In this document: piece after piece, positions 34,877 through 44,741 of the stretch
Layout of the letters: every line of letters begins with the position of its first letter
Position numbering within the stretch: the first letter of the stretch is position 1
Origin: Oscillatoriales cyanobacterium M59_W2019_021
Lineage (GTDB): Bacteria; Cyanobacteriota; Cyanobacteriia; Cyanobacteriales; Geitlerinemataceae
Direction of reading: 5' to 3'
Length of the DNA stretch: 64,000 bases
NCBI GenBank assembly: GCA_015295945.1
Contig: DVED01000085.1
Location: 1-64,000, forward strand
Program-made: the position numbers and the translations under genes
The notes under the pieces: generated by a model
Database searches by the model: none
The model's input: only the letters and a program-made list of their open reading frames with translations
What the model was told of the DNA's origin: nothing

Positions 34877-35074
34877 CTATACCGCTTGTACTTCGTCTTC
34901 AAAGAACCAAGTCGAAAAATTGCCGCTAAACTTGACGACGACACCCACGCCGCTGCCATCCACCATTTTGTAGCCGGAAACCGTGCCGACGGGGTTTTGC
35001 TTGATTTTGCTCACCACGTCTGCGGGAACGCGATCGCGAATGCGGCACACTTTAACTTTTTGACCTATTTCCAT
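34877..35074 (-). CDS. petP: PetP/DUF2862, cytochrome b6f-associated subunit
   Basis: 65 residues. Small SH3-like beta-barrel protein of the PetP/DUF2862 family, a peripheral cytosolic-side subunit of the cytochrome b6f complex in cyanobacteria and red algae that affects linear electron transport. Signature: MEIGQKVKVCRIRDRV, GTVSGYKMVDGSGVGVVVKF and WFFEDEV. I start at ATG 35074 since the family begins there; a longer frame from 35125 adds 17 unconserved residues. Divergent from hisF, 88 bases away. Confidence 0.85.
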   Translation of the reverse strand: MEIGQKVKVCRIRDRVPADVVSKIKQNPVGTVSGYKMVDGSGVGVVVKFSGNFSTWFFEDEVQAV

Positions 35075-35162
35075 CTCAATATCGATCGGTAAAATTGATA
35101 AACCATCCCATAGTGTATCAGGCATTTGAGCCTGCTAACGCCTGGAAATTAAAGGAGTCGTC

Positions 35163-35933
35163 ATGCTTGCAAAACGAATTTTGCCCTGTTTGGATGTGAA
35201 AGCGGGGCGCGTGGTTAAAGGGGTCAATTTCGTCAACTTGCAGGATGCCGGCGATCCGGTGGAACTGGCGCAGGTTTATAACGATGCGGGGGCAGACGAG
35301 TTGGTGTTTCTGGATATCACGGCAACCCACGAGGAAAGAGGTATTATCTTCGATGTGGTCTATCGGACGGCGGAGCAGGTGTTTATTCCCCTGACGGTGG
35401 GGGGCGGCATCCAATCCTTAGAAACCATTAAAAATTTGTTAAGAGCCGGGGCGGATAAGGTGAGTATTAACTCGGCGGCGGTGCGCGATCCGGAGTTGAT
35501 CGATCGCGCCAGCGATCGCTTCGGGAATCAGTGCATCGTTGTGGCGATCGACGCCCGTCGCCGTACCGATCCTGCCAATCCCGGTTGGGATGTGTACGTG
35601 CGCGGAGGGCGGGAAAATACGGGAATCGACGCGATCGCCTGGGCGCAAGAGGTGGAACGGCGGGGGGCGGGGGAACTGCTGGTCACCAGTATGGATGCCG
35701 ACGGAACCCAGGCTGGGTACGACTTGGAGCTAACCCGGACGATCGCCGATCGCGTACAAATTCCCGTCATTGCCTCTGGCGGTGCGGGCAACTGCCAGCA
35801 CATCTACGAAGCCGTTACCGATGGCAAGGCAGAAGCGGCTCTGCTGGCGTCTTTGCTGCATTACGGACAGTTGAGCGTCGAGCAAATTAAGGGGTATTTA
35901 GCCGATCGACAGGTTCCCGTTAGGAGGTCTTGA
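35163..35933 (+). CDS. hisF: imidazole glycerol phosphate synthase subunit HisF
   Basis: 256 residues, (beta/alpha)8 barrel cyclase that, with the HisH glutaminase, makes imidazole glycerol phosphate and AICAR in histidine synthesis. Catalytic Asp11 in [13 protein letters not shown] and the second Asp in VVAIDARR are present, as are phosphate loops [10 protein letters not shown] and [10 protein letters not shown]. Good Shine-Dalgarno AAAGGAG before ATG 35163. No other his gene is nearby. Confidence 0.97.
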   Translation: MLAKRILPCLDVKAGRVVKGVNFVNLQDAGDPVELAQVYNDAGADELVFLDITATHEERGIIFDVVYRTAEQVFIPLTVGGGIQSLETIKNLLRAGADKVSINSAAVRDPELIDRASDRFGNQCIVVAIDARRRTDPANPGWDVYVRGGRENTGIDAIAWAQEVERRGAGELLVTSMDADGTQAGYDLELTRTIADRVQIPVIASGGAGNCQHIYEAVTDGKAEAALLASLLHYGQLSVEQIKGYLADRQVPVRRS

Positions 35934-36004
35934 CCCGAGGCGGACGATACCTAGAGGACTATGTTACACTGTGTCAAGACTTAAAAAGTTACGATATGTA
36001 AACC

Positions 36005-36211
36005 ATGTTCATAATCCTCTTTTTCGTCGTGGCGCTGGTTGCCTGGTCGCTGCACCTGATGGAAAATGCGGTCAAACAGCGCGAATTTTCCCTGATGCTG
36101 GCGGGGGGGCTAGTGGCGGCATCCGCCGTTGCTATGGTCGCCGTGTACTTCCTGATGGGGCATTACATGGGCTACATGAGCGAGATGGCAGCCTTGAGAC
36201 AGCAATTTTAA
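36005..36211 (+). CDS. small two-helix membrane protein
   Basis: 68 residues with two predicted membrane helices (about 1-19 and 31-52, LMLAGGLVAASAVAMVAVYFLMG) and a short Met-rich end. Family not recognised. A good promoter-like TATGTTACACT lies about 40 bases upstream. It could be a small stress-induced membrane protein; there is no further evidence. Confidence 0.55.
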   Translation: MFIILFFVVALVAWSLHLMENAVKQREFSLMLAGGLVAASAVAMVAVYFLMGHYMGYMSEMAALRQQF

Positions 36212-36221
36212 GCGCAATGGG

Positions 36222-36251
36222 TTGACATTCTCTGTCCGGTTGCGTCATAAT
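36222..36251 (+). promoter_or_regulatory. promoter of tRNA-Ala
   Basis: TTGACA (36222-36227), 18-base spacer, CATAAT (36246-36251), 15 bases before the tRNA. A close match to a sigma-70-type promoter. Confidence 0.65.
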
Positions 36252-36266
36252 AGCAAAGCATCTCGA

Positions 36267-36339
36267 GGGGTTATAGCTCAGTTGGTAGAGCACCTCAATG
36301 GCATTGAGGGGGTCAGCGGTTCGAATCCGCTTAGCTCCA
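36267..36339 (+). tRNA. tRNA-Ala (GGC)
   Basis: 73-base cloverleaf. Acceptor GGGGTTA pairs with TAGCTCC, discriminator A, D arm GCTC/GAGC, anticodon stem CCTCA/TGAGG with loop ATGGCAT giving anticodon GGC, T arm with GGTTCGAATCC. The 3-prime CCA is not encoded. Confidence 0.95.
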
Positions 36340-36376
36340 TTTAAAAGGCGCTCGTCTTTTCAGTTTCGATCTCGAT

Positions 36377-36646
36377 TTAACTTTTCAGCATTTCCTGCCA
36401 TCGATCGAGCAAATCGGCTTCTTCTAACACGTCTGGATGGTCGCGGTAAATTTTCTGCAATAAGTCTTCCCGTTGGGTATCGTTTAAGATTGACAATACG
36501 AGATTGAAAACATCGACCAACCTCGCCGCACTTTCACCCAAGGTCGAACTGAGAGACCACACATCTTGTACCCATTCGTCTGCAACATCACCTCTAAAAA
36601 TCAAATCTTCTAGTAATTGTTTCGCTTCGGTTTGACTGATACCCAA
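36377..36646 (-). CDS. small helical protein of unknown function
   Basis: 89 residues, predicted all-helical and acidic, starting at TTG 36646 (GISQTEAKQLLEDLIFRGDVADEW). No recognised domain. It follows the tRNA on the opposite strand and precedes nothing obvious. The even spread of hydrophobic residues and cyanobacterial codon use support a real gene, but the start is weak. Confidence 0.5.
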   Translation of the reverse strand: MGISQTEAKQLLEDLIFRGDVADEWVQDVWSLSSTLGESAARLVDVFNLVLSILNDTQREDLLQKIYRDHPDVLEEADLLDRWQEMLKS

Positions 36647-36721
36647 AATCGATCGCTTCCCTTCATAAAAAAATTAACAATAATAGAGGCGAACGACCGT
36701 TCGCCCCTACCAGCCGCAATT

Positions 36722-38053
36722 TTATCTCAACTTGAGAATTTCCGCTGTCACCGCCAAGCTTTCCTCGTAAAGTAAATCCCGACCCCAGCGTTGCAATTGT
36801 TGTGCCATCAACAATTCTGCCTTTTGATCGGTGAGGGAACTCACTTGTTCCGTGCGGCAAGATTGAGCGCTTCCTCCGGCTTCCATGCGCATGCAACCCG
36901 TGGTTTCCGAACACAGAATAGTGCAGCAATTAGCTTCGGGATTGCAGGTAGAATTGAGGCGCAATCCCACCAAATCGCCAGGAATTTCGCCCAAGTCGGC
37001 AACGGGAATTCCTGCCAATTCGGCGACAATTTCTCGATCGCCCTCTCCTTGAAATTTGACGTACACTAAATCGTAATCGCCCCCTTCTTCAGTAAACGAG
37101 ATGGGTTTCCATTCCAAGCGAGACGCAAACCAACCGAGGAACATCAACGCTTGCGCCGCATTGCCTTTTTCGTAGTCGATAGCGATCGTATCGATTTCTC
37201 CTAAAGCTTCGCGACGTTCTGGGGGATCGAAGGTGGCGGCAGTTAGTTCTTGCCATGCGGAAAGGCGATGCCAATTGAGATCGGCGATATAAACTTCATT
37301 TTCGATCTCTGTCTGCATTTTTAACAGTTCGGATTCGGGATCGCTAAAGTATCCGGAATCGACGATCGTGCAATTGCTGTATTCAGAAAGTTTCCGGAAG
37401 AGTTCCTGTTCGGGGTTCGGCGTGGCTTTCCACCACAGAAATTTCGGTAAGTCGGGAATCATCAACGATTCCACCATTTCGCTCACCCGTGCCAGCGCTT
37501 CCTTGGTTCCCCGTAACGTAATGTATTCGCAACAGACTAAATGACTGGATTCCCCTCCTTTTTGAATGGGACAATAGGCAGAAACTTGCGCCGTTACCCC
37601 CGTATCTTCGCCTAAAATCGGACAGAGGGTAATAATCCGGCAGGGATTTTGAGCGGCGATCGCGTCGCTAATACTAAATCCCCGGGCGTCGAGGTTGGAA
37701 ATTTCTTGGCGTTCTTTGGGTTGTTTGGCGAATTCTTCGCGCAATTTTGCTAAGGTATCCGAGTCTATTCGTCCGGTAATTCGCAAATCGTAGGTGGCTT
37801 GAGCATCGCGAATGGCTTGGCGCGTTTTCGGTCCGTGAATGCCGTCGATCGGTCCGTCGTAGAACCCTAAATTTCCTAATAATTGCTGGAACTCTTCGGG
37901 TTCGTAAATCACCATACTAAACGTGGCGGCTCGAGTGGCGATCGAGGAGTCTTTTCCGGTATTTTGACTCAACCAAATATTTCTCAATTCAGTTTCTATT
38001 TCGGACAGCGAAATATCTTTGGGTTTTTGTAAGGCAACAATTGGTGTAGTCAT
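36722..38053 (-). CDS. opcA: G6PDH assembly protein OpcA with peptidoglycan-binding-like insert
   Basis: 443 residues. OpcA is the allosteric effector needed for full activity and redox control of glucose-6-phosphate dehydrogenase in cyanobacteria. After an N-terminal segment, residues about 52-105 form a PG_binding_1-like module (LLGNLGFYDGPIDGIHGPKTRQAIRDAQ). The OpcA core follows, with many cysteines (CRIITLCP, CCEY, CNPEANCCTILC and CRTE) suited to redox control. The start ATG 38053 is chosen because upstream is repeat sequence. It follows zwf on the same strand, 126 bases apart. Confidence 0.9.
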   Translation of the reverse strand: MTTPIVALQKPKDISLSEIETELRNIWLSQNTGKDSSIATRAATFSMVIYEPEEFQQLLGNLGFYDGPIDGIHGPKTRQAIRDAQATYDLRITGRIDSDTLAKLREEFAKQPKERQEISNLDARGFSISDAIAAQNPCRIITLCPILGEDTGVTAQVSAYCPIQKGGESSHLVCCEYITLRGTKEALARVSEMVESLMIPDLPKFLWWKATPNPEQELFRKLSEYSNCTIVDSGYFSDPESELLKMQTEIENEVYIADLNWHRLSAWQELTAATFDPPERREALGEIDTIAIDYEKGNAAQALMFLGWFASRLEWKPISFTEEGGDYDLVYVKFQGEGDREIVAELAGIPVADLGEIPGDLVGLRLNSTCNPEANCCTILCSETTGCMRMEAGGSAQSCRTEQVSSLTDQKAELLMAQQLQRWGRDLLYEESLAVTAEILKLR

Positions 38054-38179
38054 TGGTCTTTTGTCCTTTGTCCTTCGTTGGGGTTTGGGGTTGGGAGTTT
38101 GGGGCTTGTTTTTTCGGTTTTTGTCATCGGTCATTCGTGCAAATGACGAATGACGAATGACGAATGACAAATGACGCGA
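38054..38179. repeat. composite repeat between zwf and opcA
   Basis: TTTTGTCCTTTGTCCTT, GGGGTTTGGGGTTGGGAGTTTGGGG, and (AATGACG) times five. It separates two genes that are normally close, so it probably entered the operon. Confidence 0.75.
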
Positions 38180-39709
38180 TTACAATCGCCGCCAGCGACG
38201 ACCGTCGCGATTGAGGAGGAGTTCGGCTTCCACGGGTCCCCAGGTTCCGGCTTCGTAGAGGGGAATGGCGTCGGGAGGGGCGGGAGCATCCCAGACTTCC
38301 AAAACGGGGGTGAGGACGCGCCAGGAGGCTTCCACTTCGTCGCCTCGGGTAAACAGGGTGGGATCGCCGAGCATGCAATCGATCAGCAACCGCGCGTAGG
38401 CATCGGTACTGGGTTTCCCAAAAGCGGTATCGTAGCGGAAGTCCATATTCACCGATCGCGTCCTCAGCGAGCTTCCAGGGGTTTTTACCTCAAATCGCAT
38501 ACTGATGCCCTCGTTCGGCTGAATCCGCAGCGCCAGGACGTTGGGATTTGCCTGTTTGGCTGCCGATTGGAACATCAAAAACGGGACTTCTTTAAACTGA
38601 ATGGCGATTTCCGACACTTTCTTAGGCATCCGCTTCCCCGTTCGCAGGTAAAAGGGCACACCTTTCCAGCGCCAGTTATCGATCGACAGTTTCAAAGCAG
38701 CGTAAGTCGGCGTCGTCGAATCCGGACTGGCGCCGTCTTCTTCCCGGTATCCGGGAACCTGCTTTCCGCTCATCCAGCCGGAAGTATACTGTCCCCGGAC
38801 TGCCGAGTGTTCGATGTTATCTAAGTCGGCGAGGCGGGTGGCTTGGACGACTTTGACTTTCTCGCTGCGAATGCTGTCAGCATCGAGAGAGTTGGGCGGT
38901 TCCATTGCTGTCAGGCTGAAAAGCTGCATCAAGTGGTTTTGTACCATATCTCGCAGCGCCCCGGAGGTTTCGTAATATCCGGCGCGTCCTTCCAAACCCA
39001 CGGTTTCGGCAACGGTAATTTGCACGTGATCGACGAATTGCCGATTCCATAAAGGCTCGAAAATGGCGTTCGCAAACCGGAATACTAACAGGTTTTGCAC
39101 GGTTTCTTTGCCGAGATAGTGGTCGATGCGATACACCTGATCTTCGGAGCAGACTTGGCGCACGACTCGATTGAGAACTCGCGCCGAACTGAGGTCTCGT
39201 CCGAAGGGTTTTTCGATGACCAAACGCTGTTTTTTGGGGTCGGCGAGCATTCCGGCAGCGCCGAGTTGTTGGGCGGCTTCTCCGAAGAATCGAGGGGCGA
39301 CGGACAGGTAAAAAACGCGATTGCCACGGGTGCCGCGCTGTTCGTCGAGTTCGCCTAAAAAGGCTTTGAGTTTTTGATAACTTTCCGCGCGATCGATGTC
39401 TCCGGGGCAGTAAAATAAGCCTTTGGCAAACTCGTTCCAGGTGGCTCCCGATTGCAGTCCGCCGCCGAATTGTTCGATGCCTTCGCGCAAGTGTTCTCGG
39501 AAAAAGTCGTGACTCCAATCGCGCCGCGCCACGCCGACGATCGTTAGTTCCGGGGGCAATCGGCGTTCCAGTTTCATCTGGTAAATGGAAGGAACGAGTT
39601 TGCGTTGGGTTAAGTCTCCGGACGCGCCGAAAATGACGAGAATTTGCGGTTCGGGAACGCGATCTTGTTGTAAGCCAACTCGCAGGGGATTTTCTAGGAG
39701 GGAAACCAT
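38180..39709 (-). CDS. zwf: glucose-6-phosphate dehydrogenase
   Basis: 509 residues. NADP-linked first enzyme of the oxidative pentose phosphate pathway, main source of reductant in the dark. N-terminal Rossmann motif [13 protein letters not shown], active-site RIDHYLGKE with catalytic His/Lys region, and C-terminal beta domain ([12 protein letters not shown]). Length and motifs are normal. Followed by its activator opcA. fbp lies upstream, also on the minus strand. A likely NtcA site lies 167 bases ahead of the start. Confidence 0.97.
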   Translation of the reverse strand: MVSLLENPLRVGLQQDRVPEPQILVIFGASGDLTQRKLVPSIYQMKLERRLPPELTIVGVARRDWSHDFFREHLREGIEQFGGGLQSGATWNEFAKGLFYCPGDIDRAESYQKLKAFLGELDEQRGTRGNRVFYLSVAPRFFGEAAQQLGAAGMLADPKKQRLVIEKPFGRDLSSARVLNRVVRQVCSEDQVYRIDHYLGKETVQNLLVFRFANAIFEPLWNRQFVDHVQITVAETVGLEGRAGYYETSGALRDMVQNHLMQLFSLTAMEPPNSLDADSIRSEKVKVVQATRLADLDNIEHSAVRGQYTSGWMSGKQVPGYREEDGASPDSTTPTYAALKLSIDNWRWKGVPFYLRTGKRMPKKVSEIAIQFKEVPFLMFQSAAKQANPNVLALRIQPNEGISMRFEVKTPGSSLRTRSVNMDFRYDTAFGKPSTDAYARLLIDCMLGDPTLFTRGDEVEASWRVLTPVLEVWDAPAPPDAIPLYEAGTWGPVEAELLLNRDGRRWRRL

Positions 39710-39875
39710 AGGAAGGAGTTAGTGGTTATGGGTTAGTGGTTTTTGGTGAGTCGTCGGTTGGGTGTGTTGAGGTACGAAACGCACCTTTTCGGTTGAAAAT
39801 CGATTGCCCGCTGTCAATGCTAAAATTTGCTTAAGAAAATACAAAAATACTCGATTTTGTGTATTTATAAAAATC

Positions 39876-39889
39876 GTAGTCTTGTATAC
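39876..39889 (-). promoter_or_regulatory. NtcA-type binding site ahead of zwf
   Basis: Perfect GTA-N8-TAC palindrome (GTAGTCTTGTATAC on the plus strand), the consensus for the nitrogen regulator NtcA. On the minus strand, a TATTTT -10-like element lies 26 bases downstream, close to the 20-24 bases usual for NtcA-activated promoters, and TATAAAT is nearer. Position fits control of zwf-opcA. Confidence 0.5.
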
Positions 39890-39994
39890 GATCAAGGCTT
39901 TCTTAAGTGTGATTGGATACATTGACAAGGGCGATTGGCGATCGACTCTTCTGGATTTATATTTAACCCCCAAAACCGTTAATTTTTCTGTTTT

Positions 39995-41062
39995 TTAAGA
40001 ACGAGTCAATAATTGCTCGTCTTCTTTGATGCGATCGCGTTCTTGAATGAAGGATTCGACCAACGCTACATCTTCGGGACTTCCAGTTATAAACGGCGTG
40101 CGTTGGTGAAGGTGACCGGACACCACATCCAGAATATTCTGAGTGCCGTTACTGGCGCGACCTCCCGCCTGTTCCATCAAATACGCCAACGGCGCGCATT
40201 CGTACAGCAGGCGCAATTTACCCTCGGGTTTCTTCAGGGTTCCGGGATACAAAAACACGCCGCCTTGGAGTAACACCCGGTGGAAATCCCCCACCAACGC
40301 ACCGCTATAGCGTCCGGTGTAGCCTTCGTGGCGGTGGACGTAGCGGATGTAGTCGCGGATGGATTCGTCCCACTGCCAGAAGTTGCCTTCGTTGACACTA
40401 TAGACCGAACCGCGATCGGGAACGCGAATGTTTTCTTGCCAGAGGATGAATTCACCCAAACTGGGATCGAGGGTGAAGGCGTGAACCCCCGTGCCGATGG
40501 AGTAGACCAAAATCGTACTCGGTCCGTAGAGAATGTATCCCGCACCGATTTGTTTGCGTCCCGATTGCAGTAAATCGCTTGCCGAACCGTCTTCGTCGCT
40601 GCCTTCTTGGCGGCGAATGGCGAAGATGGAACCCACATTGAGGTTGGCATCGATATTGGAGGAACCGTCGATCGGGTCGTAAACCAGGGTATAGCGACCG
40701 ATGGGACAGTTTTCGGGGATATAATAAGGCTTTTCCATTTCCTCCGATGCCAAGCGACACACTAAGCCGCTTTGTTGGAACACGGAAATAAACACATCGT
40801 TGGCGTAGACATCCATTTTTTTGACGGATTCCCCTTGAACGTTCTCCGTTCCGGCAAATCCCAACACCCCCGCCATGATTCCCGCTTGCGACAGGCGGCG
40901 GGAAATCAGTTTCCCCGCCAGTGCGATCCGGTTCATCAACGCACTCAAATCCTGCGCTTCTGAGGAGAAACTTTGCAGTTGTTGGAGAACGTGGCGAGAG
41001 AGGGTGGTGCAGTCGCGATCGAGCGATCGTTCTTGAATTCGGGGTTGGTAAGCGTCGGTCAT
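39995..41062 (-). CDS. fbp: fructose-1,6-bisphosphatase, class I
   Basis: 355 residues. Hydrolyses fructose-1,6-bisphosphate in gluconeogenesis and sugar recycling, Mg-dependent. Class I signature: SEEMEKPYY metal-binding Glu pair, [31 protein letters not shown], and the [16 protein letters not shown] end segment. ATG 41062 gives the usual start MTDAYQPR. In many cyanobacteria fbp, tal, zwf and opcA form an operon; here tal is absent between fbp and zwf and 285 bases of AT-rich sequence with an NtcA site lie there instead. Confidence 0.95.
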   Translation of the reverse strand: MTDAYQPRIQERSLDRDCTTLSRHVLQQLQSFSSEAQDLSALMNRIALAGKLISRRLSQAGIMAGVLGFAGTENVQGESVKKMDVYANDVFISVFQQSGLVCRLASEEMEKPYYIPENCPIGRYTLVYDPIDGSSNIDANLNVGSIFAIRRQEGSDEDGSASDLLQSGRKQIGAGYILYGPSTILVYSIGTGVHAFTLDPSLGEFILWQENIRVPDRGSVYSVNEGNFWQWDESIRDYIRYVHRHEGYTGRYSGALVGDFHRVLLQGGVFLYPGTLKKPEGKLRLLYECAPLAYLMEQAGGRASNGTQNILDVVSGHLHQRTPFITGSPEDVALVESFIQERDRIKEDEQLLTRS

Positions 41063-41332
41063 AGCAGGACTTTCCTCCGCGTTTGATGGCAAAAAGTAGG
41101 AAAAAACCGATGTTGAGTCTTGGGTGGCTTTTCCTCTTCTATCTTAAAAGGCACGACCCGGAGGGCAGCACAATTTCCCCAGACTACAGAATGTTTTTAG
41201 CTTAACCAATGAGGGATTCGGGGAGTCTCCATCCCTTCCCGAATCGACCCATTTCGGCAATGCAACTCGCTCGCCGTCCTGTAAACTAAGAAATGGCGTT
41301 CAGACATCCCTCAGCATCCACTTAAGACGATT

Positions 41333-42736
41333 ATGGTATCGACCCCCTCACTGGAAGTGCAAGCCACTGCCCGTCAATATTTAGCCGATGCGACCGCAGA
41401 CGGGCGCTCTCCCAACCAAGAATTGCTCCCCTTGACGACCTGCGTTAACGATCGAGATTGCCTAGAAATTGGGGGATGCGACGTAGCCACCTTGGTGGAG
41501 CAATTTGGGTCGCCCCTGTATATTTTAGACGAAACCACCTTGCGGACGGCGTGCGTCCAGTATCGCGAGGCCTTTCGCCGCTACTACCCCGGCGAGTCGC
41601 AAGTGCTGTACGCCTCCAAAGCGTGGAACTGCCTCGCTATTTGCGCGATCGTCGCTAGCGAAGGATTGGGGATCGATGTCGTTTCGGGCGGCGAACTCTA
41701 CACGGCACTCCAGGCAGGGGTTTCCGGCGAGAAACTCTACCTCCACGGCAATAATAAATCCCGCGAAGAATTGCAACAGGCGATCGCCGCCAATGCCCGC
41801 ATTGTCGTCGATAATTGGTACGAATTGGAAACCCTCGCCGAACTGACTCGAGGGGCAACCCATCCCGCTGCCATTTTGCTGCGATTGACTCCCGGCATTG
41901 AATGTCACACCCACGAATACATTCGCACCGGGCATTTAGATAGCAAATTCGGCTTCGATCCCGATTCGATCGAAGCGGTGTTCGAGTTCGTCCGCCAGCA
42001 GCCCTCCCTGGCTGGCATCGGGTTGCACGCCCACATCGGCTCGCAAATTTTCGAGATCCAACCCCATCGGGACTTAGCCAAGGTGATGGTGAAGTGGTTG
42101 CAGTTAGCGGCACGCTACGATATCCCCGTCGCCGAATTAAACGTGGGTGGCGGTTTGGGCATTCGCTACACCGAATCTGACGATCCCCCCAGCATCGACG
42201 AATGGGCGAAAGTCGTCGGCGAAGCGATCGCCGCTGCCTGCCAAGAAGCGGGAATTCCCCTGCCCAAACTGCTGTGCGAACCGGGACGGTCGATCGTCGG
42301 TTCGGCGTGCGTCACCGCTTATACCGTCGGCTCGAGCAAAACCGTTCCCGGCATCCGCACCTACGTCACCGTTGATGGCGGAATGTCCGACAACCCCCGT
42401 CCGATTACCTATCAGTCGCTGTACCGCGCCGTCGTTGCCAACCGGATGAGCGCCCCCCTCACCGAAACCGTCACCCTGGCGGGGAAACATTGCGAATCGG
42501 GAGACGTACTGATTCAAAATGCCCGACTGCCCAAAACCGAACCGGGGGATATTTTAGTCGTGATGGGAACGGGAGCCTACAATTACAGTATGTCGTCTAA
42601 CTACAATCGATTGCCCCGTCCGGCAGCGGTGTTGGTGGGGGATGGAGAAGCCAGCCTGATTTTGCAACGGGAAACCGATCGAGATCTGATCCGTCAGGAT
42701 CGCCTGCCTGCTCGCTTGCGGCTGCAATCGAGCTAA
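41333..42736 (+). CDS. lysA: diaminopimelate decarboxylase
   Basis: 467 residues. PLP-dependent fold-III enzyme making lysine from meso-diaminopimelate. PLP Lys lies in LYASKAWN; the HIGSQIFE, GGGLGIRY and EPGRSIVG motifs and the Cys of GKHCESGD complete the site. It is about 30-40 residues longer than E. coli LysA owing to an N-terminal extension, as usual in cyanobacteria. The promoter region is shared with divergent fbp (41063-41332). cdaA-uppS follow on the same strand. Confidence 0.95.
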   Translation: MVSTPSLEVQATARQYLADATADGRSPNQELLPLTTCVNDRDCLEIGGCDVATLVEQFGSPLYILDETTLRTACVQYREAFRRYYPGESQVLYASKAWNCLAICAIVASEGLGIDVVSGGELYTALQAGVSGEKLYLHGNNKSREELQQAIAANARIVVDNWYELETLAELTRGATHPAAILLRLTPGIECHTHEYIRTGHLDSKFGFDPDSIEAVFEFVRQQPSLAGIGLHAHIGSQIFEIQPHRDLAKVMVKWLQLAARYDIPVAELNVGGGLGIRYTESDDPPSIDEWAKVVGEAIAAACQEAGIPLPKLLCEPGRSIVGSACVTAYTVGSSKTVPGIRTYVTVDGGMSDNPRPITYQSLYRAVVANRMSAPLTETVTLAGKHCESGDVLIQNARLPKTEPGDILVVMGTGAYNYSMSSNYNRLPRPAAVLVGDGEASLILQRETDRDLIRQDRLPARLRLQSS

Positions 42737-42959
42737 CGGGTCGCCGATTGTCGATCGGGGGATGGGTCAGACGTTCTCGAGGCGCGATCGCCCATGGACT
42801 AGAGTCGCCGACCGGTCGAGCGGTTAACCTCAGTCCGCTCGACCCGTATCCATTGCCCCCGATGGGTATGCCCCCAGACGAGCGCCCATGGCACAATCCG
42901 CGAGTTGGCGATCGCGGGGGGACAAGTTCGCTCACAACCCAAAGGAAATCCAGAGTTTG

Positions 42960-43904
42960 ATGGGAGTTCTGGGACAGCGATGGATAACAGAACTAGGCTG
43001 GATTCAGTCCGGAGTGCTTGAGGTCGTTCGCAATCTCGGATTGGCGATCGAGCTGGGACTGGTGCTGGCTTTGACCTATGCGGTCTTAGTGGCGATCGGG
43101 GAGCGCCGGACGCTGTGGATGGTGCAGGGTTTTATTATCCTGATGGTTGCCGCCACCATCAGCCAGCGTTTGGGGTTGACGGTTTTAGGGTTTGTCTTAG
43201 AGAAAATCGTCCTCGGTTCGGCGATCGCGGTGGCGATTAACCTCCAGTCGGAAATCCGGCGATTTCTCGAACAATTGGGTCGGGGTAACATCGCCGCCCT
43301 GTTTCAATCCTCTCGCCCCAATTTAGCAGGAGCCAACAGCGTCACCGAAGAAATCGTGGAAGCGATCAAACAACTGTCTCAAAATCGAACGGGAGCGCTG
43401 ATGGTTCTCGAAACCAGCGAACCGATCGACGAACGGGATTTTTCCGTGCCGGGGGTGCGACTCAATGCCGAGATTTCTCGAGAACTCCTGCAAACCATCT
43501 TTCAAACCAGTACCCTCCTGCACGATGGCGCGATTTGGATTCGTGCCTCCCGAATTCTATCGGCGGGGGTGATTTTGCCCCTGTCGGAACGGACGGCATC
43601 CCGACAATTGGGAACGCGCCATCGAGCGGCAATGGGAGTTACAGAACGCATTGAAAATTGCATTTGCATTGTGGTTTCCGAGGAAACTGGGTCGATTTCT
43701 CTAGCCGAACGCGGGGTTCTCAACCGACCGCTAACTAGCAGTAAACTGAAAGAACTCTTGGAAGAGCGCTTTTCCAATTCCGCCGATCGCGAGGTGGTGA
43801 CCCCAAATTTACGCAGTTTGGGTCGTCAAGTTCGGACCCAAATAGGAGGGGCGATCTCTCGCTTGCTCCGATTGACTTCTTCGGCTTCAAGTAACAAAAA
43901 ATGA
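42960..43904 (+). CDS. cdaA: diadenylate cyclase CdaA
   Basis: 314 residues. Makes the second messenger c-di-AMP from two ATP. Membrane helices at about 30-45, 50-66 and 70-90, then the DAC domain with catalytic DGA in LLHDGAIWI and RHR in [15 protein letters not shown] 42960 follows AAAGGAAATCC. The gene overlaps uppS by 4 bases (ATGA), so the two are translationally coupled. The family role links c-di-AMP to osmotic, cell-wall and day-night control. Confidence 0.93.
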   Translation: MGVLGQRWITELGWIQSGVLEVVRNLGLAIELGLVLALTYAVLVAIGERRTLWMVQGFIILMVAATISQRLGLTVLGFVLEKIVLGSAIAVAINLQSEIRRFLEQLGRGNIAALFQSSRPNLAGANSVTEEIVEAIKQLSQNRTGALMVLETSEPIDERDFSVPGVRLNAEISRELLQTIFQTSTLLHDGAIWIRASRILSAGVILPLSERTASRQLGTRHRAAMGVTERIENCICIVVSEETGSISLAERGVLNRPLTSSKLKELLEERFSNSADREVVTPNLRSLGRQVRTQIGGAISRLLRLTSSASSNKK

Positions 43905-44650
43905 CAGCAAAGACTACCCCCTTACGAGAGCTTCCCGCCGATCTCGATCGCGAACGCCTACCCCGTCACGTTGCCGCGATCATGGACGGCAACGGACGCT
44001 GGGCAAAATCGCGAGGACTTCCCCGGATTATGGGACACCAGCGCGGTGTCGATGCCCTGAAAAATTTGCTGCGCTGTTGCGATGATTGGGGAGTGAAAGC
44101 ACTGACTGCCTATGCCTTTTCTACGGAAAATTGGGGCAGACCCTTAGAAGAAGTGGATTTTTTGATGACGTTATTCGAGCGGGTATTGCGGCAACAACTC
44201 CAGGAAATGATGGCAGAAAATGTCCGCATCCGATTTGTGGGTAATTTGAAAACGCTACCGGCTTCTTTGCAGGCAGAAATCGATCGATCGATGGAAATGA
44301 CTGCCGAAAATTCGGGAATCGAATTTACGGTTGCCACCAATTACGGAGGACGCCAAGAAATTCTGGAAGCGTGCCGCTCGATCGCCACCCAAGTGCGAGA
44401 CGGGAAACTGCAACCGGAAGATATCGACGAAGCGCTCTTCAAACGCCATCTGTATACGGCAAATATCGGCGATCCCGATTTGCTGATCCGCACCAGCGGG
44501 GAAATGCGAATTAGTAACTTCTTATTGTGGCAAGTGGCGTATGCAGAATTGTACGTCACTGAAACCCTTTGGCCCGACTTTGATCGCGCGGAGTTTCATC
44601 GAGCTTTATCGGCCTATCAAAAGCGCGATCGGCGTTTTGGAAAGGTGTAA
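43901..44650 (+). CDS. uppS: isoprenyl (undecaprenyl) diphosphate synthase
   Basis: 249 residues, cis-prenyltransferase making the lipid carrier for peptidoglycan and glycans. Motifs: [20 protein letters not shown] with catalytic Asp and phosphate-binding residues, [14 protein letters not shown], and the C-terminal [18 protein letters not shown]. Coupled to cdaA by overlap. The downstream spacer is filler. Confidence 0.96.
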   Translation: MTAKTTPLRELPADLDRERLPRHVAAIMDGNGRWAKSRGLPRIMGHQRGVDALKNLLRCCDDWGVKALTAYAFSTENWGRPLEEVDFLMTLFERVLRQQLQEMMAENVRIRFVGNLKTLPASLQAEIDRSMEMTAENSGIEFTVATNYGGRQEILEACRSIATQVRDGKLQPEDIDEALFKRHLYTANIGDPDLLIRTSGEMRISNFLLWQVAYAELYVTETLWPDFDRAEFHRALSAYQKRDRRFGKV

Positions 44651-44741
44651 TTTGGGGTTTGGAGTTTGGGGTTTGTTAATGGTTAGTTGTTTCTCTTCCC
44701 CGGCTTCCCCCGCTCCCCCTGCTCTGTACACTAGTCGCGGG
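44651..44741. repeat. TTTGGGG and CCCCGGCTTCCCC repeat block
   Basis: TTTGGGGTTTGGAGTTTGGGGTTTG, TTAATGGTTAGTTG, then CTTCCCCGGCTTCCCCCGCTCCCCCTGCT fills the space between two convergent genes. Confidence 0.75.
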
